Positions 42,205-50,968 of a stretch of DNA of 64,000 nucleotides are shown in pieces; positions within the stretch are counted from its first letter, which is position 1, and each line of letters opens with the position of its first letter. Made by a program: the position numbers and the translations under genes. The stretch is from an uncultured Oscillospiraceae bacterium. Lineage in GTDB: Bacteria; Bacillota_A; Clostridia; Oscillospirales; Acutalibacteraceae. A model generated the notes under the pieces. The model did no database searches. It had not been told where the DNA came from and worked only from the letters and a program-made list of their open reading frames with translations. The stretch is from positions 43,162 to 107,161 of the forward strand of contig CAJUNS010000002.1 in assembly GCA_910587995.1 (NCBI GenBank), in the 5' to 3' direction.

Positions 42205-43047
42205 CTACACCGGCAAAAGCGCGCAGAAAAAGCCCGTAAGGACAGCGCAGGCATAGAGGGCCAGCAGAAGCCAAAGGTTTTCCCTCCAGTTTTTGTTCAC
42301 GCGGAACAGCACCGCCAGCCCCAGCCCAGCCCCGGTGCACAGGCCCGCCACCGCCGAGCCGAAGGAGAGAGAGCCGGTGAGATACAGCTCTGTCAGGATA
42401 ACGGAAGCGGCGCAGTTGGGGACAAAACCCAGCAAAGCCGCCAGCAGGGGCTGAAACAGGCTGCCGGAAAGCAGCACCCGGGAGATGGCCTCGTCACCCA
42501 CCCAAAAGATGGCGCTGCCCAAAACCAGATTGGTGAGCAGCAGAAACAGGAACACCTGGACGGTATGCCGCAAGGCGGAGCGTGCCAAGCCTTTTTCTTC
42601 ACAGCCGCATTCCTGGCACAGGTCCTGGAAGGGCTGGCCCGAAGAAGGGCGGAGAAAGCGTTTGAAGATAAAATCCGTCAGCAGGCCGAAAAAAGCGGCG
42701 GCAGCCAGCTTGACCCCCAGAAGACGGAGCAAAATGGGCAGCGCCCCCGGGCGGCTGAACAAAATGGGGATAGCCTCATCCGAAGTGGCCAGAAAAACCG
42801 CCAGCAGGGTTCCAGGGGAAATCAAGCGGCCAGCGTAGAAGTTGGCGGCGGCCACAGAGAAGCCGCACTGGGGTACGCAGCCCAGCAGAGCCCCACCCAG
42901 CGGCCCCCAGGGTCCGGGCTTGGAGAGGGCGGCGGTTAGGCGCTGGCTGGCGCGGTGCTCTAAAAACTCAAGGAGCAGGTAGGCGCCGAAAAGAAAGGGG
43001 AGGTTCTTCAAAGAGTCCAGCAGGGCGTCGAGGATGACTTCTTTCAT
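42205..43047 (-). CDS. putative permease (ArsP_2-like, putative manganese transporter family)
   Basis: A 280-residue membrane protein with eight to nine helices. Two related halves each contain a G-C/N-x-P-x-C/A turn: LLGCVPQCGFSVAAANFYAG and LLGFVPNCAASVILTELYL. This duplicated pattern is that of the family often annotated as putative manganese transporter; the substrate is not established. A cysteine cluster CQECGCEE lies in the central loop. The ATG at 43047 is preceded by AAAGGA. It is transcribed alone, and its upstream region is filled by two repeat elements. Confidence 0.82.
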   Translation of the reverse strand: MKEVILDALLDSLKNLPFLFGAYLLLEFLEHRASQRLTAALSKPGPWGPLGGALLGCVPQCGFSVAAANFYAGRLISPGTLLAVFLATSDEAIPILFSRPGALPILLRLLGVKLAAAAFFGLLTDFIFKRFLRPSSGQPFQDLCQECGCEEKGLARSALRHTVQVFLFLLLTNLVLGSAIFWVGDEAISRVLLSGSLFQPLLAALLGFVPNCAASVILTELYLTGSLSFGSAVAGLCTGAGLGLAVLFRVNKNWRENLWLLLALYACAVLTGFFCALLPV

Positions 43048-43090
43048 AAAAATCCTTTCAAAAAACGGAGATGCTTCTGTCTTGGAGGTA

Positions 43091-43276
43091 TAGGGCTTGT
43101 TTGAAAAATTGAAAACGCCGTCTTTGTGCTCATAAGCGGTCGTCTTCCGCGTCAAAAATCCTCGTCAACCGACAGGTTGACGTAGTTAGCGCAGCTAACT
43201 ACAGCGGTTCTTTTCCTGGAATCTGACCACTTGTGACCCCAAATCCGTCATTCCCTCTATTTTCAAACAAGCCCTA
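43091..43276. repeat. 186-bp TA-flanked MITE with 15-base terminal inverted repeats
   Basis: Ends are TA-GGGCTTGTTTGAAAA and TTTTCAAACAAGCCC-TA. The interior has two perfect hairpins, CGTCAACC/GGTTGACG and GTAGTTAGC/GCTAACTAC, and no coding potential. TA at both ends is the target duplication expected of IS630/Tc1-mariner-type transposition. The right end abuts three-hairpin repeat copy 5. Confidence 0.78.
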
Positions 43277-43386
43277 GTTAACGCAGTTCAAAAGAGGTGA
43301 TACCTCTTTTGAACCTGGCGGCGCGGTTGTGCCCGCGCCGCCCTGCTTGAAAGTCAGTAAATACCGATTTTCAAGTACGTTTACTA
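43277..43386 (+). repeat. three-hairpin repeat, full copy (copy 5)
   Basis: GTTAACGCAG, hairpin TTCAAAAGAGGTG...CCTCTTTTGAA, GC hairpin GGCGGCGCGG/CCGCGCCGCC, hairpin TTGAAAGTC/GATTTTCAA and ACGTTTACTA. This is the best-preserved copy together with copy 3. Confidence 0.85.
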
Positions 43387-43486
43387 TTAGTATACCACAT
43401 TTTTCCGGCAAAAGGAAGGAAAAGGTGTATGAGGGCGCGCCAAGGGGGCCATACTCCTTCCAGAATCTGGAAAGGCGGTAACAGCC

Positions 43487-44101
43487 ATGAAGTTTTGGAA
43501 CATAAAAGAAAATGCTAAAATCGTGCCCCGGGTCCTGGCCTGCGGCTTTCTGCTGACGCTGCTCCTGGGCTGGCTGCGCACAGCCGCGGCGGCGGAGCAG
43601 CTGCCAGAAAGCGTCCTGCGGCTGCATGTGGTGGCCAACTCGGACAGCCCGGAGGACCAGGCCCTGAAGCTGGCCGTGCGGGATGCGGTGCTGGAGGAGG
43701 CGGGCAAGTACTGCGCTGGGGCCGGCACTTTGGAAGAAGCCAATTTTCAGGTCTGCACCCACCTGGAATCCATCACCCAAGCGGCCCAGAAAGTCATTGC
43801 CCAGTGGGGGGCGGAGGACCGGGCTGTGGCCCAGGTGACGGAGCAGTATTTCCCCACCAAGGAGTATGAGGGCTTCACCCTTCCGGCGGGACGCTACCGG
43901 GCCCTGCGGGTGGTCATCGGGCAGGGGGCGGGGCACAACTGGTGGTGCGTGGTCTTCCCGGCCCTCTGCCTGCCCGCCGCCGGGGAGGAGGACCCTCTGG
44001 CCCTTTTGCCGGAGGAACAGCGGGAAGCCGCCCAATCCCAGTACAAGGTGGGCTTCAAACTGGCCGAATGGTTCGAGGAATTCAAACACTGGCTGGGGTA
44101 A
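43487..44101 (+). CDS. spoIIR: stage II sporulation protein R
   Basis: Secreted signalling protein made in the forespore that triggers SpoIIGA to process pro-sigma-E in the mother cell. The 204-residue protein has a signal/anchor helix (about 14-30) followed by the SpoIIR core: LRLHVVANSDSPEDQALKLA, VRDAVLEEAGKY, LPAGRYRALRVVIGQGAGHN and WWCVVFPALC. It is evidence that the organism forms endospores. In Bacillus the gene is controlled by sigma-F; I cannot identify that promoter here. Confidence 0.95.
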   Translation: MKFWNIKENAKIVPRVLACGFLLTLLLGWLRTAAAAEQLPESVLRLHVVANSDSPEDQALKLAVRDAVLEEAGKYCAGAGTLEEANFQVCTHLESITQAAQKVIAQWGAEDRAVAQVTEQYFPTKEYEGFTLPAGRYRALRVVIGQGAGHNWWCVVFPALCLPAAGEEDPLALLPEEQREAAQSQYKVGFKLAEWFEEFKHWLG

Positions 44102-44205
44102 ATGCCGCAAGCGTACTTGCCTCCCTCAGCCCGCCGCTTCGCCGCCCACCCAACTAGCCCCAAACCGAGCGCTAAACTGCCTCCTACCGCCCCCGGCAAA
44201 CGTTC

Positions 44206-44262
44206 AAAAGTTTCGTCAACCTTTTCAAAGGTTGCGGAGTTTGAGGCGGAGCCTCAAGGTCT
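44206..44262 (+). repeat. two-hairpin covarying repeat, copy 2
   Basis: AAAAGTTTCGTC, hairpin AACCTTTTCAAAGGTT, GCGGAGT, hairpin TTGAGGCGGAGCCTCAA, GGTCTT. The stems differ from copy 1 (14982-15039) by compensating changes. It lies immediately before the addB promoter. Confidence 0.7.
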
Positions 44263-44290
44263 TGCAGCCCGCCGTGTTTTGGGGTATAAT
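44262..44290 (+). promoter_or_regulatory. promoter of addB
   Basis: TTGCAG (44262-44267), 17 bases, TATAAT (44285-44290). The start codon follows only 22 bases after the -10 box. Confidence 0.72.
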
Positions 44291-44311
44291 GGAGCAAAAG
44301 GGGGCGGGGTT

Positions 44312-47300
44312 ATGCTGCAATTCGTCATTGGCCGGGCCGGAAGCGGTAAAACCGAATATCTGCGCCGCTATCTGGCGGAACAAAGCCTTAAGGGGAAAAG
44401 CGGTTTGATGCTGGTTCCGGAGCAATACACCTTTGCCACGGAGAAGGCCATGCTGGCCCTGGCCGGGCCCCAGCGGGCCAATGCCACCGGGGTGTACAGC
44501 TTCACCCGGCTGGCTGAGACCGTGTTCCGGCGGCTGGGGGGCGCGGCGGGCCGCCGGCTCAGCGATGGGGGGCGGCGCATCTTAATGGCCTGCGCCATTG
44601 CCGCCTGCGAGGATCATCTGGAGGTTTACCGCAGCGCCGCTAAGTCCGGCCGGGTGACGGATTTAATGCTCACCGCGGTCAACGAGATGAAGCTCTGCGG
44701 CATTTCCCCCGCCCAGCTTACCCAGACCGCCGGGGCTTTGCCCAGGGCGGGGCTCTCCCAAAAGCTGCGGGAGCTGGGGCTGATTTATGGGGCCTATGAG
44801 GCCCTGGTGGAGGGCTCCTTTCTGGACTCCCGGGACGACCTGACACGCCTGCGCCAGGCCTTGGAAGGGGGCGGCCTGTTCCAGGGGCAGATCATCGCGG
44901 TGGATTCTTTTGAGGGGTTCACGGTTCAAGAGCTGCGGGTGTTGGAGGAGCTGATCCGTCAGGCAGACCATGTGCTGGTGTCCCTGTGCACCGACGGCCT
45001 CTCCCAGGACGATCCTTCCGGGCTGTTCGCCCTGGTGGACCGTACCCGCTTCCGGCTCACCCGGCTGGCGGAGGACAACGGGGTGAAGGTGCTGCCCCCC
45101 GTGGTGCTCACCGGCGCGCCCCGCTTTCACAACGAGAACCTCAAGCTGCTGGAGGCCCAGCTCTTCTGCCCCCAGGACGCCCTGCCCGCCCCGGACCACC
45201 AGGGGGTGGAGGTCTTTCAAGCGCGGGACGTGTTTGAAGAGGCTGAATATGTGGCGGCCAGCATCCGGCGGCTGGCGGCGGGAGGCATGCGCTACCGGGA
45301 CATTACCATTCTGTGCCGGGACCCCCGGCAGTATTACGGCAGCTTGGATGTGGCCCTTAAAAAACGGGACATCCCCTGTTTCCTCTCCCAGCCGGTGCGG
45401 GTGGACGCGGAGCCGGTGACCCGCCTGGCCCTGGGAGCCTTTGAGGCAGTCCAGGGGGGCTTTGGCACGGACGAGCTGTTGGAGCTGCTGAAAACCGGGG
45501 TGTCGGGCTTTACGGCGGAGGAGGCCTCCCAGCTGGAAAACTATGCTTTCCTCTGGCGTATAAAAGGCGCGGGCTGGCGGGAACCCTGGGTGCGCCACCC
45601 CAAGGGCTTTGGACGGGAGTGGACCCCCGAGGACCAGGAGGAGCTGGCGGAACTGAACCGCCTGCGGGAGCGGCTGATCTCCCCCCTGGAGCGCTTCGCC
45701 GCGGCCACTCGAGACGCCTCCGGTCAGGAGGCCAGCCAGGCGGTGTACCAGCTGCTTATGGACTTCGGCCTGGAAGAGACCCTGCCCGCCTGCTGCCTGC
45801 GGCTGGAGCAGGCGGGGGAAGAGGCCGCCGCGGCCCGCCAGCGGCGGGTATGGGACCTGCTGATGGAGACGCTGGACCAGATGTACAGCATTTTGGGGGA
45901 CCGGAAAACCAGCCGGGAGAGGTATTACCGGCTGCTGCGGGAGGTGCTGGCGGCGGAGGATCTGTCAGAGATTCCCCAGACTGTGGACCAGGTGATCTTC
46001 GGCACGGCGGAGCAGGCCCGGCAGACCACGCCGCGTGCGGCGTTCCTGATGGGCGTGACCCAGGGGGACTTCCCCCTGACGCCCCGGTCCTCCGGTGTGT
46101 TTTCCGACGCGGAGCGGCGGGAGCTTATTTCCCGGGACCTGCCTTTGGGGGACCCGCTGGAGCAGAAGTCCATCGAAGAGCGGTACCTGGCCTATTCGGT
46201 GGCCAGCCTGCCGTCGGAACGGCTGTACATAAGCTGGCCCGGGTCGGTGGGCGGGGAGGACAAGGAGCCCAGCGAGCTGGTGGCGGGGGTGCTGGGCGTT
46301 TTTCCAACGCTGCGGCCCCTGCACGACCTGCCCGACGGATTTTTCGCCAACTCCCGGGAGGCGGCTTTCTCCCGCATGGCGGCACGCTGGCGGGAGGACA
46401 CGCCCCAGGCGGCGGCGCTGCGGCAGTTCATAGCCCAAGACCCGGAATATGCCGGGCGGCTGGCGGCCTTGGAGCGGGCTGCGGGAAGCCGGGAGCAGCG
46501 GGTGGAGGACCCGGCTCTGGCCCGGAAGCTCTATGGGAAAGACCTGTTTTTCTCCCCCAGCCAGGTGGAGGCCTACTACAGCTGCCCCTTTAAATATTAC
46601 TGCCGCTACGGCCTCAACGCCCGGGAGCGCCGCCCTGCCGAGGTGGATGTGCTGCAATATGGCACGCTGATGCACTACCTTTTCGAGAAAATCTTCTCCC
46701 AGCCGCCAGAAATTCGGGCCGCCCGCAGCCGGGAAGAACTGCTGGACTTGGTGCGGGAGCTCATCGCCGCCTACGCCCAGGAGAGCATGGGGGGCATGGA
46801 GCTGCTGTCCAGCCGGGAGCGCTACCGGTTGGAACGGCTGGCCCAGTCGGCCTGCCTGCTCATCGCCCATGTGGAGCGGGAGCTGGCCCAAAGCCAGTTT
46901 GTGCCGGAGAGCTTTGAGCTCAGGCTGGGCCGGAAGGTCCCCCCCCTGCGGGTGGAGCTGGGAGACGGTCCGCCGGTCACGGTGGGCGGGACCATTGACC
47001 GGGTAGACCTGTACCGCAGCCCGGAGGGCCGGGACTATGTGCGGGTGGTGGACTATAAAACCGGCAGAAAGGCATTTAAATTGGCGGACGTGCTCTATGG
47101 GCTGAACATGCAGATGCTGGTCTATCTGGCGGCGCTGGTGGAAGGGGGAGGCCGGTACCCGGCGGGTATTTTATACATGCCCGCGGCAGAGCCCAGCGTC
47201 AGCGTGGACCGGGAGGCGGACCCGGCGGCGGTGGAGAGAGCGGCGGACCGGCAGCTGAAAATGAGCGGCCTGGTGCTGGACGACCGGGAGATTATTGAGG

Positions 47301-47662
47301 CCATGGAGGCAGGGGCGAAGGGAGAATTTATTCCGGCGGCGCTGAAAAAAGATGGCACGGCGGACAGCCGGAGCTCGGTGCTGGGGCCAGAGGCTCTGGG
47401 GACGGTGCTGGAATACTCCAAGCGGCTGATTGCCTCCATGGGCCGGGAATTGAGCCGGGGGGAGGCCTCGGCCCGGCCCAGCCTGAAAAATGAGAACGCC
47501 TGCCGGTTTTGCCCCTATGGGGCCATCTGCGGCAAGGAGTTTGGGGAGCGGGATGTGGAGCAGGAGCGGCTGACGCCCAAAGAGGCGCTGGCGCGCATGG
47601 AGGCGGCGCTGGCCCCCAGCGGCCCCTCGGAAGAAACCAACCAACAAGGAGGAACAACATGA
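44312..47662 (+). CDS. addB: ATP-dependent helicase-nuclease subunit B
   Basis: Subunit of the AddAB enzyme that resects double-strand breaks for recombination. The 1116-residue protein has an N-terminal Walker A (IGRAGSGKTEYL), inactive-helicase repeats and a C-terminal RecB-like nuclease with VVDYKTG near residue 914. The four iron-sulfur cysteines are present: one in YYSCPFKYYC near 758 and three in CRFCPYGAIC near 1063-1072. The open frame extends upstream into repeat DNA, but ATG 44312 gives the canonical MLQFVIGRAGSGKT. AddA, normally next to it, is absent from the window, which is unusual. Confidence 0.94.
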   Translation: MLQFVIGRAGSGKTEYLRRYLAEQSLKGKSGLMLVPEQYTFATEKAMLALAGPQRANATGVYSFTRLAETVFRRLGGAAGRRLSDGGRRILMACAIAACEDHLEVYRSAAKSGRVTDLMLTAVNEMKLCGISPAQLTQTAGALPRAGLSQKLRELGLIYGAYEALVEGSFLDSRDDLTRLRQALEGGGLFQGQIIAVDSFEGFTVQELRVLEELIRQADHVLVSLCTDGLSQDDPSGLFALVDRTRFRLTRLAEDNGVKVLPPVVLTGAPRFHNENLKLLEAQLFCPQDALPAPDHQGVEVFQARDVFEEAEYVAASIRRLAAGGMRYRDITILCRDPRQYYGSLDVALKKRDIPCFLSQPVRVDAEPVTRLALGAFEAVQGGFGTDELLELLKTGVSGFTAEEASQLENYAFLWRIKGAGWREPWVRHPKGFGREWTPEDQEELAELNRLRERLISPLERFAAATRDASGQEASQAVYQLLMDFGLEETLPACCLRLEQAGEEAAAARQRRVWDLLMETLDQMYSILGDRKTSRERYYRLLREVLAAEDLSEIPQTVDQVIFGTAEQARQTTPRAAFLMGVTQGDFPLTPRSSGVFSDAERRELISRDLPLGDPLEQKSIEERYLAYSVASLPSERLYISWPGSVGGEDKEPSELVAGVLGVFPTLRPLHDLPDGFFANSREAAFSRMAARWREDTPQAAALRQFIAQDPEYAGRLAALERAAGSREQRVEDPALARKLYGKDLFFSPSQVEAYYSCPFKYYCRYGLNARERRPAEVDVLQYGTLMHYLFEKIFSQPPEIRAARSREELLDLVRELIAAYAQESMGGMELLSSRERYRLERLAQSACLLIAHVERELAQSQFVPESFELRLGRKVPPLRVELGDGPPVTVGGTIDRVDLYRSPEGRDYVRVVDYKTGRKAFKLADVLYGLNMQMLVYLAALVEGGGRYPAGILYMPAAEPSVSVDREADPAAVERAADRQLKMSGLVLDDREIIEAMEAGAKGEFIPAALKKDGTADSRSSVLGPEALGTVLEYSKRLIASMGRELSRGEASARPSLKNENACRFCPYGAICGKEFGERDVEQERLTPKEALARMEAALAPSGPSEETNQQGGTT

Positions 47663-47853
47663 GCAAGAAAGGCGCGGCAAGACGGAAGCCCGGCATAGGG
47701 GCCAAGCTTCTGCTGGGGGTTGTGACCATGATTAATCTGGCGCTGACGCTGGCCCTGGCCTTGGAGCGGCGGCGGGAGGTGGTCCGGGCGGTAAACAGCC
47801 AGGAGGGCCGGATTCAGCTTCTGCTGGAAAAAGAGGCGAAAGAGACAAAATAG
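47659..47853 (+). CDS. small membrane protein coupled to addB
   Basis: A 64-residue protein: basic N-terminus MSKKGAARRKPG, one helix (about 16-36) and a charged amphipathic tail EGRIQLLLEKEAKETK. AAGGAGG lies inside the end of addB, and the ATG overlaps the addB stop by four bases. Function unknown. Confidence 0.75.
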   Translation: MSKKGAARRKPGIGAKLLLGVVTMINLALTLALALERRREVVRAVNSQEGRIQLLLEKEAKETK

Positions 47854-47855
47854 AA

Positions 47856-47899
47856 AAAGACGCTGGCAGCGGGGATGCGGCCAGCGTCTTTCTTAATTT
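47856..47899 (+). terminator. terminator of the addB transcript
   Basis: AAAGACGCTGGC pairs with GCCAGCGTCTTT, followed by CTTAATTTTT. Confidence 0.88.
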
Positions 47900-47946
47900 T
47901 TGAAAGGGCGGAAGGGGCACTGTTTTTTCTGGCGCGGTTTTATTTA

Positions 47947-47981
47947 TAGTAAACGCGCTTGTGCCCGTGCCGTGCGTTAAC
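47947..47981 (-). repeat. three-hairpin repeat, internally deleted copy (copy 6)
   Basis: TAGTAAACGCGCTT joined to a remnant of the GC arm (GTGCCCGTGCC) and GCGTTAAC. Both outer hairpins are lost. It ends one base before the pepF stop codon. Confidence 0.65.
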
Positions 47982-47982
47982 T

Positions 47983-49674
47983 TTACTCCACCAGGTGGGC
48001 TTCCGTCCAGGCAAAGGCGGCCTGGCACACGTCCTTCACGCAGCCCTCGTCAATGGGCGAACGCAGCCCCACCGCGTGGGCCAGGTCAATGAAGGTCTTC
48101 GTTCCGCCCAGCCGCACAAAGGCCATGTACTTCTCCCAGGTCTTGGCCCGGTCTTCCAGCGAAAGGGCGAAGAACTGCAGGCTCATCACCTGGGCCAGGC
48201 AGTAGTCAATGTAGTAGAAGGGGTTCTGGTAGATGTGCGTCTGCCGCTGCCAGCCCGCGCCCCGGCCATAGAAGGGCAGGTCCTCCATATCCAGATAGGG
48301 CCGGTAGAGCTTCTCCAGCCGGGCCCAGGTCTGGTTGCGCTCTTCGGGGGTCATGTCCGGGTGGCTGTACATTTCATGCTGGAAATGGTCCACCAGGCAG
48401 CCATAGGGGATGAAGGTCAAAGCGTCCTCCGCGTGGGAGAGCTCATACTTGCCGGTCATGGGCCCAAAGAACAGGTGATGCCAGGGGGCGGTTAAAAACT
48501 CCATGCTCATGGAGTGGGTCTCGCAGCCCTCCATGGTGGGCCAGCGGTTGGCGGCAATCTCAATGCCCCGGTCCGCGATGTAATTGGCAAAGGCGTGGCC
48601 CGCCTCGTGGGTCAGCACGTCCACATCGCCGCTGGTGCCGTTGAAGTTGGAGAAGATGAAGGGGTATTTATAGTCCGGCAGGCTGGTGCAGTAGCCGCCG
48701 GGAGCCTTGCCCTCTTTGGCCAGCACATCGAACAGCTCGTTGTCCAGCATCAGGTCGATGAACGCCGCGGTTTCGCTGGAGAGCTCGTGGTACATCTTTT
48801 TACCCGCGGCCATAATTTCCTCGGGCGTGCCCTGGGGCTTGGCGGAGCCATCCTTGAACATGAGGGGGTCGTCGTAAAGCTTAAAGCTGTCCAGCCCCAG
48901 ACGCTTCTGCTGGCGGGCTTTGACTTTCACGGTCAGGGGCACCAGGTCCTGGACCACCTGGCTGCGGAAGCTGTCCAGGTCCTCCGGGGAGTAGCAGTTG
49001 CGGCCCATGCGCAAAAAGCCCAGGGGCACGTAGTTCTCAAAGCCCAGCTTTCTGGCCTGTTCGGTGCGGTTTTTCACCAGCTTGCCGTAGATTTCATCGA
49101 ACTCGGCCTGGTGTTCGTCAAAGAACCCGCCCTCGGCCTCCATGGCCGCCTTGCGGACCGCCCGGTCCGGGTCCTGCTTATAGGGCCCCAGCTGGGCGAT
49201 GGTCAGGGTCTTGCCCATAAATTCGATGCGGGCGCTGGCATACAGCTTTTGATACTCCGTGCACAGCCGGTTCTCCTCCTGCTTCAGGGGGATAATCTCC
49301 GGAGAGAAGGACTTAAGGTCCAGCTCGATGTTTTTAAACAGCAGGCTGCCCAGCTCCTTCTCCAGCTCCGGCCGGAAGGGGGAGTGGAACAGGATCTCTT
49401 TGAACGCCTGCTCCTTCTCCGAGAGAAGGGGGTACTGTTCGTTCCAGAACTCGTCCTCCCCGCTGTAAAAGGTGTCCCGGGTGTCCACGGTGTGGCGGAT
49501 GGCGGCGATGGAGGCGGCGGTGCTGATGTGGCTGCTAAGCTCCTCCTCCTCCTTAAAGACGGCCAACTGCTCTCCGGCGGAGGCGGCGGCCTTCAGCCGG
49601 GCGGTGAGCTGGTCCATCTGGGCCAATAGGGCGGGCATATCGGGGCGGGTATAGGTCATTTCGGAAAATTTCAT
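47983..49674 (-). CDS. pepF: M3 family oligoendopeptidase F
   Basis: Cytoplasmic zinc peptidase that cuts short peptides, a likely partner for the peptide uptake system encoded at 24563-30602. The 563-residue protein carries the zinc motif HEAGH at 356-360 and the downstream ETHSMSMEF helix at about 385. The C-terminal lobe has GWQRQTHIYQNPFYYIDY. The ATG at 49674 follows AAAGGAG. It has its own promoter at 49709-49738 and ends against a repeat remnant. Confidence 0.94.
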   Translation of the reverse strand: MKFSEMTYTRPDMPALLAQMDQLTARLKAAASAGEQLAVFKEEEELSSHISTAASIAAIRHTVDTRDTFYSGEDEFWNEQYPLLSEKEQAFKEILFHSPFRPELEKELGSLLFKNIELDLKSFSPEIIPLKQEENRLCTEYQKLYASARIEFMGKTLTIAQLGPYKQDPDRAVRKAAMEAEGGFFDEHQAEFDEIYGKLVKNRTEQARKLGFENYVPLGFLRMGRNCYSPEDLDSFRSQVVQDLVPLTVKVKARQQKRLGLDSFKLYDDPLMFKDGSAKPQGTPEEIMAAGKKMYHELSSETAAFIDLMLDNELFDVLAKEGKAPGGYCTSLPDYKYPFIFSNFNGTSGDVDVLTHEAGHAFANYIADRGIEIAANRWPTMEGCETHSMSMEFLTAPWHHLFFGPMTGKYELSHAEDALTFIPYGCLVDHFQHEMYSHPDMTPEERNQTWARLEKLYRPYLDMEDLPFYGRGAGWQRQTHIYQNPFYYIDYCLAQVMSLQFFALSLEDRAKTWEKYMAFVRLGGTKTFIDLAHAVGLRSPIDEGCVKDVCQAAFAWTEAHLVE

Positions 49675-49708
49675 GGAATGCAAGCTCCTTTCGTGTGATA
49701 CTGGGTTA

Positions 49709-49738
49709 ATCATACCCCCTGGACCGTGTTTTCGTCAA
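49709..49738 (-). promoter_or_regulatory. promoter of pepF
   Basis: On the minus strand TTGACG (49733-49738), an 18-base spacer and TATGAT (49709-49714). Confidence 0.72.
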
Positions 49739-50048
49739 GACAAAAATTGGCAAAGAAAAAAACATACAAAGTTCATGGGGAGTTCAGAGTTTTTTCACAT
49801 TTATGGGGTACTATATGACTGTGGCCGGCAGGACCACGCAAGAACTCTTTTTTTCATCATATCCTCATTTTAACTCCTTACTTCCTCTTTGGAGGCCGTA
49901 CCCTTCTGGGTGCGGCCTTCAAGCTTTGTGTGGGCGGGAGCGCGGCTCCGCGCTCCCCTTTTTTGCGGGTTCCTTTGCCTCCCGCTTGCCTTTTCCCCCG
50001 CCATCCGTTACAATAGTTTCATACCATTCCAGAAAGGAGCCCCATCCC
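49739..50048. other. intergenic DNA with two tandem hairpins
   Basis: GGCCGTACCC/GGGTGCGGCC (49894-49917) is followed by GGGAGCGCGG/CCGCGCTCCC with a T-run (49936-49964), a good plus-strand intrinsic terminator. No gene lies just upstream on that strand, so a short RNA transcribed from about 49800 is possible, although I found no convincing promoter for it. The pfkB promoter follows. Confidence 0.5.
49986..50014 (+). promoter_or_regulatory. promoter of the sugar kinase gene
   Basis: TTGCCT (49986-49991), 17 bases, TACAAT (50009-50014), with AAAGGAG before the ATG. Confidence 0.65.
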
Positions 50049-50945
50049 ATGAAAGTACTTAACTTTGGTTCCCTCAACTTGGACTACGTCTATCAAGTGG
50101 ACCGCTTTGTTCGTCCCGGCGAGACCCTCAGCGCCCGCTCTATGGCCTTGAACCCTGGCGGCAAGGGGCTTAACCAGTCCATTGCCCTGGCCCGGGCCGG
50201 AGCCCAGGTATACCACGGCGGCTGCGTGGGAAAGGGCGGGGAGGCTCTGCGGGAGCTGCTGCGGGAAAACGGAGTAAACACGGAGCTTCTGCTTCCCACC
50301 GGCCAGCCCCAGGGAAGCGCGGTCATTCAGGTAACGCCCCAGGGAGAAAACTGCATCCTCCTTTACGGGGGCTCCAACCAGGCCCTGGAGGAGGGGCAGA
50401 TTCGGGAGGCTTTGGGCCGCTTTCAAGCGGGGGACTGCCTAGTGCTGCAAAACGAGGTGAATCATCTCCCCTTGCTGGTGGAGGAAGGGGCCCGGCGGGG
50501 CCTGCTGGTGGTGCTGAATCCCTCCCCCTATGACGAAAGGCTGGCCAAGGTGGACTTTGGGCAGCTCAGCTGGCTGCTGGTCAACGAGGTGGAGGCAGAG
50601 CAGATTGCCGGAAGCCAGGACCCGGACACCGTGTGGAAGCGGCTGCACAGCCAATACCCCAGGCTCTCGCTGGTGGTGACGCTGGGCGGGCAGGGCAGCG
50701 CGGCCTTTCGGGTGCAAGAGAGCGGGGTAGAGGCCCTGCGGCAGGCCGCTGTGCCGGTCCGGCCGGTGGACACCACGGCGGCGGGGGATACCTTTACGGG
50801 CTATTTCATCGCCGGACTGGCTCAGGGCCTCGCTTTGAAAGACGCCATGGCCCGGGCCTCCCAGGCGGCGGCCATCAGCGTAACCCGCCCCGGAGCCGCC
50901 GGAAGCATCCCCCGGCAAGACGAGGTGGAGCGGGCGGTTCTTTAA
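50049..50945 (+). CDS. PfkB family sugar kinase, ribokinase-like
   Basis: ATP-dependent kinase for a sugar or nucleoside. The 298-residue protein has the N-terminal GSLNLDYVYQVDRFVRPGET, the substrate loop NPGGKGLNQSIALARAGA, LVVTLGGQGSAA, and the catalytic anion-hole motif DTTAAGDTFTGYF with the base aspartate. These are closest to ribokinase, but the substrate is not certain, and no sugar transporter or nucleosidase lies beside it. It is a single-gene unit with its own promoter and a terminator shared with the convergent SLH esterase. Confidence 0.92.
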   Translation: MKVLNFGSLNLDYVYQVDRFVRPGETLSARSMALNPGGKGLNQSIALARAGAQVYHGGCVGKGGEALRELLRENGVNTELLLPTGQPQGSAVIQVTPQGENCILLYGGSNQALEEGQIREALGRFQAGDCLVLQNEVNHLPLLVEEGARRGLLVVLNPSPYDERLAKVDFGQLSWLLVNEVEAEQIAGSQDPDTVWKRLHSQYPRLSLVVTLGGQGSAAFRVQESGVEALRQAAVPVRPVDTTAAGDTFTGYFIAGLAQGLALKDAMARASQAAAISVTRPGAAGSIPRQDEVERAVL

Positions 50946-50968
50946 AAGAAGTGGACAGGTTTTCAGTC

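Noticed and set aside
44102..44311. N-terminal extension of AddB by 70 codons
   Set aside because: The extra sequence is repeat DNA and contains the addB promoter; canonical AddB starts at 44312.
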